DNA from: Bradyrhizobium iriomotense
GTDB lineage: Bacteria; Pseudomonadota; Alphaproteobacteria; Rhizobiales; Xanthobacteraceae
Direction of reading: 5' to 3'
Assembly: GCF_018129405.1 (NCBI RefSeq)
Contig: NZ_JAFCLP010000013.1
Coordinates: forward strand, 1-64,000
DNA length: 64,000 nt
Notes under the pieces: generated by a model
Database searches by the model: none
The model's input: only the letters and a program-made list of their open reading frames with translations
What the model was told of the DNA's origin: nothing
Part shown: piece by piece, positions 63,544 through 64,000 of the stretch
Layout: each line of letters starts with the position of its first letter
How positions within the stretch are numbered: the first letter of the stretch is position 1
Position numbers and translations under genes: made by a program

Positions 63544-64000
63544 TCACCTCATCCCCGCCCGCCGCAATCCTTCCAGATAATGCGCACGGTCCTCTTGCCG
63601 CAGCATCGGCAATTCGCGCGTAATCCAGGCGAGCGAGATCCCGGGCTGGGTGCGGCGCAGGCCTTCCAGCGCGGACGCCGCGAGCTCGGGATCTCCCGAC
63701 ATGCCGGCGGCGGCGGTCAGCACGCGATGGGCGCCGACGAAATCGGCGCGCTGCCGCATCGATTCCCGTGCCATCTGCATGGATTGTTCGTAGTTGCAGC
63801 CGATGAACTGGGCATAGGCGGCAACGCCGCAATAGATCGCCGCGAGCGGATCGCGCGGGCTCAGCCGCAGCGCGCGGCGCGCGGCGGCATCGCCGTCCTG
63901 CCATCGTCCTGCGTAGCACAGCGTCACGCCGTAGAAGGCGTGCGCCATGGCGAAGTTCGGATTGAGCCGCAAGGCCAGCTCGAACTCGGCCAGCGCATCG
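63544..64000 (-). CDS. TPR protein, 3' part (paralogue of the 60407-61951 gene)
   Basis: The gene runs off the right edge; about 151 codons of the C terminus are seen. TPR repeats with NPNFAMAHAFYGVTLCYAGR and LRLSPRDPLAAIYCGVAAYA, ending ALEGLRRTQPGISLAWI and HYLEGLRRAGMR. The segment aligns without large gaps with the end of the protein at 60407-61951 (LSPRDPSLAIYHGIAAYA; LRRTQPGISLQWI; HYLEGFRRAGLR), so the whole gene is presumably another winged-helix/TPR regulator. Its N terminus is outside the window. Confidence 0.8.
   Translation of the reverse strand, partial: DALAEFELALRLNPNFAMAHAFYGVTLCYAGRWQDGDAAARRALRLSPRDPLAAIYCGVAAYAQFIGCNYEQSMQMARESMRQRADFVGAHRVLTAAAGMSGDPELAASALEGLRRTQPGISLAWITRELPMLRQEDRAHYLEGLRRAGMR

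Overview
The window is a gene-dense, high-GC chromosomal segment from an alphaproteobacterium of the order Hyphomicrobiales, most probably Bradyrhizobium. The evidence is the 5-aminolevulinate synthase HemA, which I recognise as almost identical to the B. japonicum protein, an Irr-type Fur regulator, split b/b' ATP synthase genes, FixK-type boxes, and many short extragenic palindromes typical of this genus. The gene set (hemA, an Irr paralogue, an MddA-like methyltransferase) recalls the hemA region of B. japonicum-type chromosomes; that synteny is from memory and was not searched. I see no phage, integrase, IS element, tRNA, rRNA operon or CRISPR array.

Layout. 1-9 kb: the 3' end of a UDP-glucose dehydrogenase gene, helicase hrpB, a retropepsin-like protease, phosphomannomutase/phosphoglucomutase, a sterol-desaturase-like membrane enzyme, small secreted proteins and an OmpR-type two-component system. 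9-17 kb: an Lrp regulator, an operon HIT-nudC-pfkB, and a tightly coupled operon encoding a polar amino acid ABC importer, an SDR and a muconate-cycloisomerase-like enzyme, then the SRP RNA gene. 17-30 kb: housekeeping genes dnaX-ybaB-recR, ampG-like, rmuC, def-fmt-truA, and the F0 operon atpI-B-E-F'-F. 30-39 kb: an MHS-family transporter facing a LuxR-type response regulator, then a large winged-helix/ATPase/TPR regulator facing a four-gene cluster (Ohr, Tat-exported epoxide-hydrolase-like protein, cytochrome P460, SDR). 39-49 kb: a symporter-fused hybrid histidine kinase, hemA, a divergent aroQ, an MBL-fold hydrolase, a chemoreceptor and an outer-membrane beta-barrel protein. 49-57 kb: small conserved proteins, an AEC permease and a dipeptide-type ABC importer with a TetR gene. 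57-64 kb: a DUF3313 lipoprotein, a DUF2147 protein, an Irr paralogue behind a perfect FixK-type palindrome, a winged-helix/TPR regulator, an MddA-like methyltransferase, a GFA protein, and the 3' end of a second winged-helix/TPR-type gene.

Most worth a second look: (i) the regulator plus Ohr/hydrolase/P460/SDR cluster, with a 10-bp-phased direct repeat in the divergent promoter; (ii) the FixK-type box in front of the Irr paralogue, matching the one in front of hemA; (iii) a 22-bp tandem repeat between the winged-helix/TPR regulator and the MddA-like gene; (iv) both ABC importer operons carry a different extragenic palindrome at the same place, between the binding-protein gene and the permease genes; (v) an SDR and an AroQ homologue that have lost otherwise conserved active-site residues; (vi) mosaic, nested palindromic repeats. 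All functions are inferred from sequence motifs read by eye; no database search was possible.
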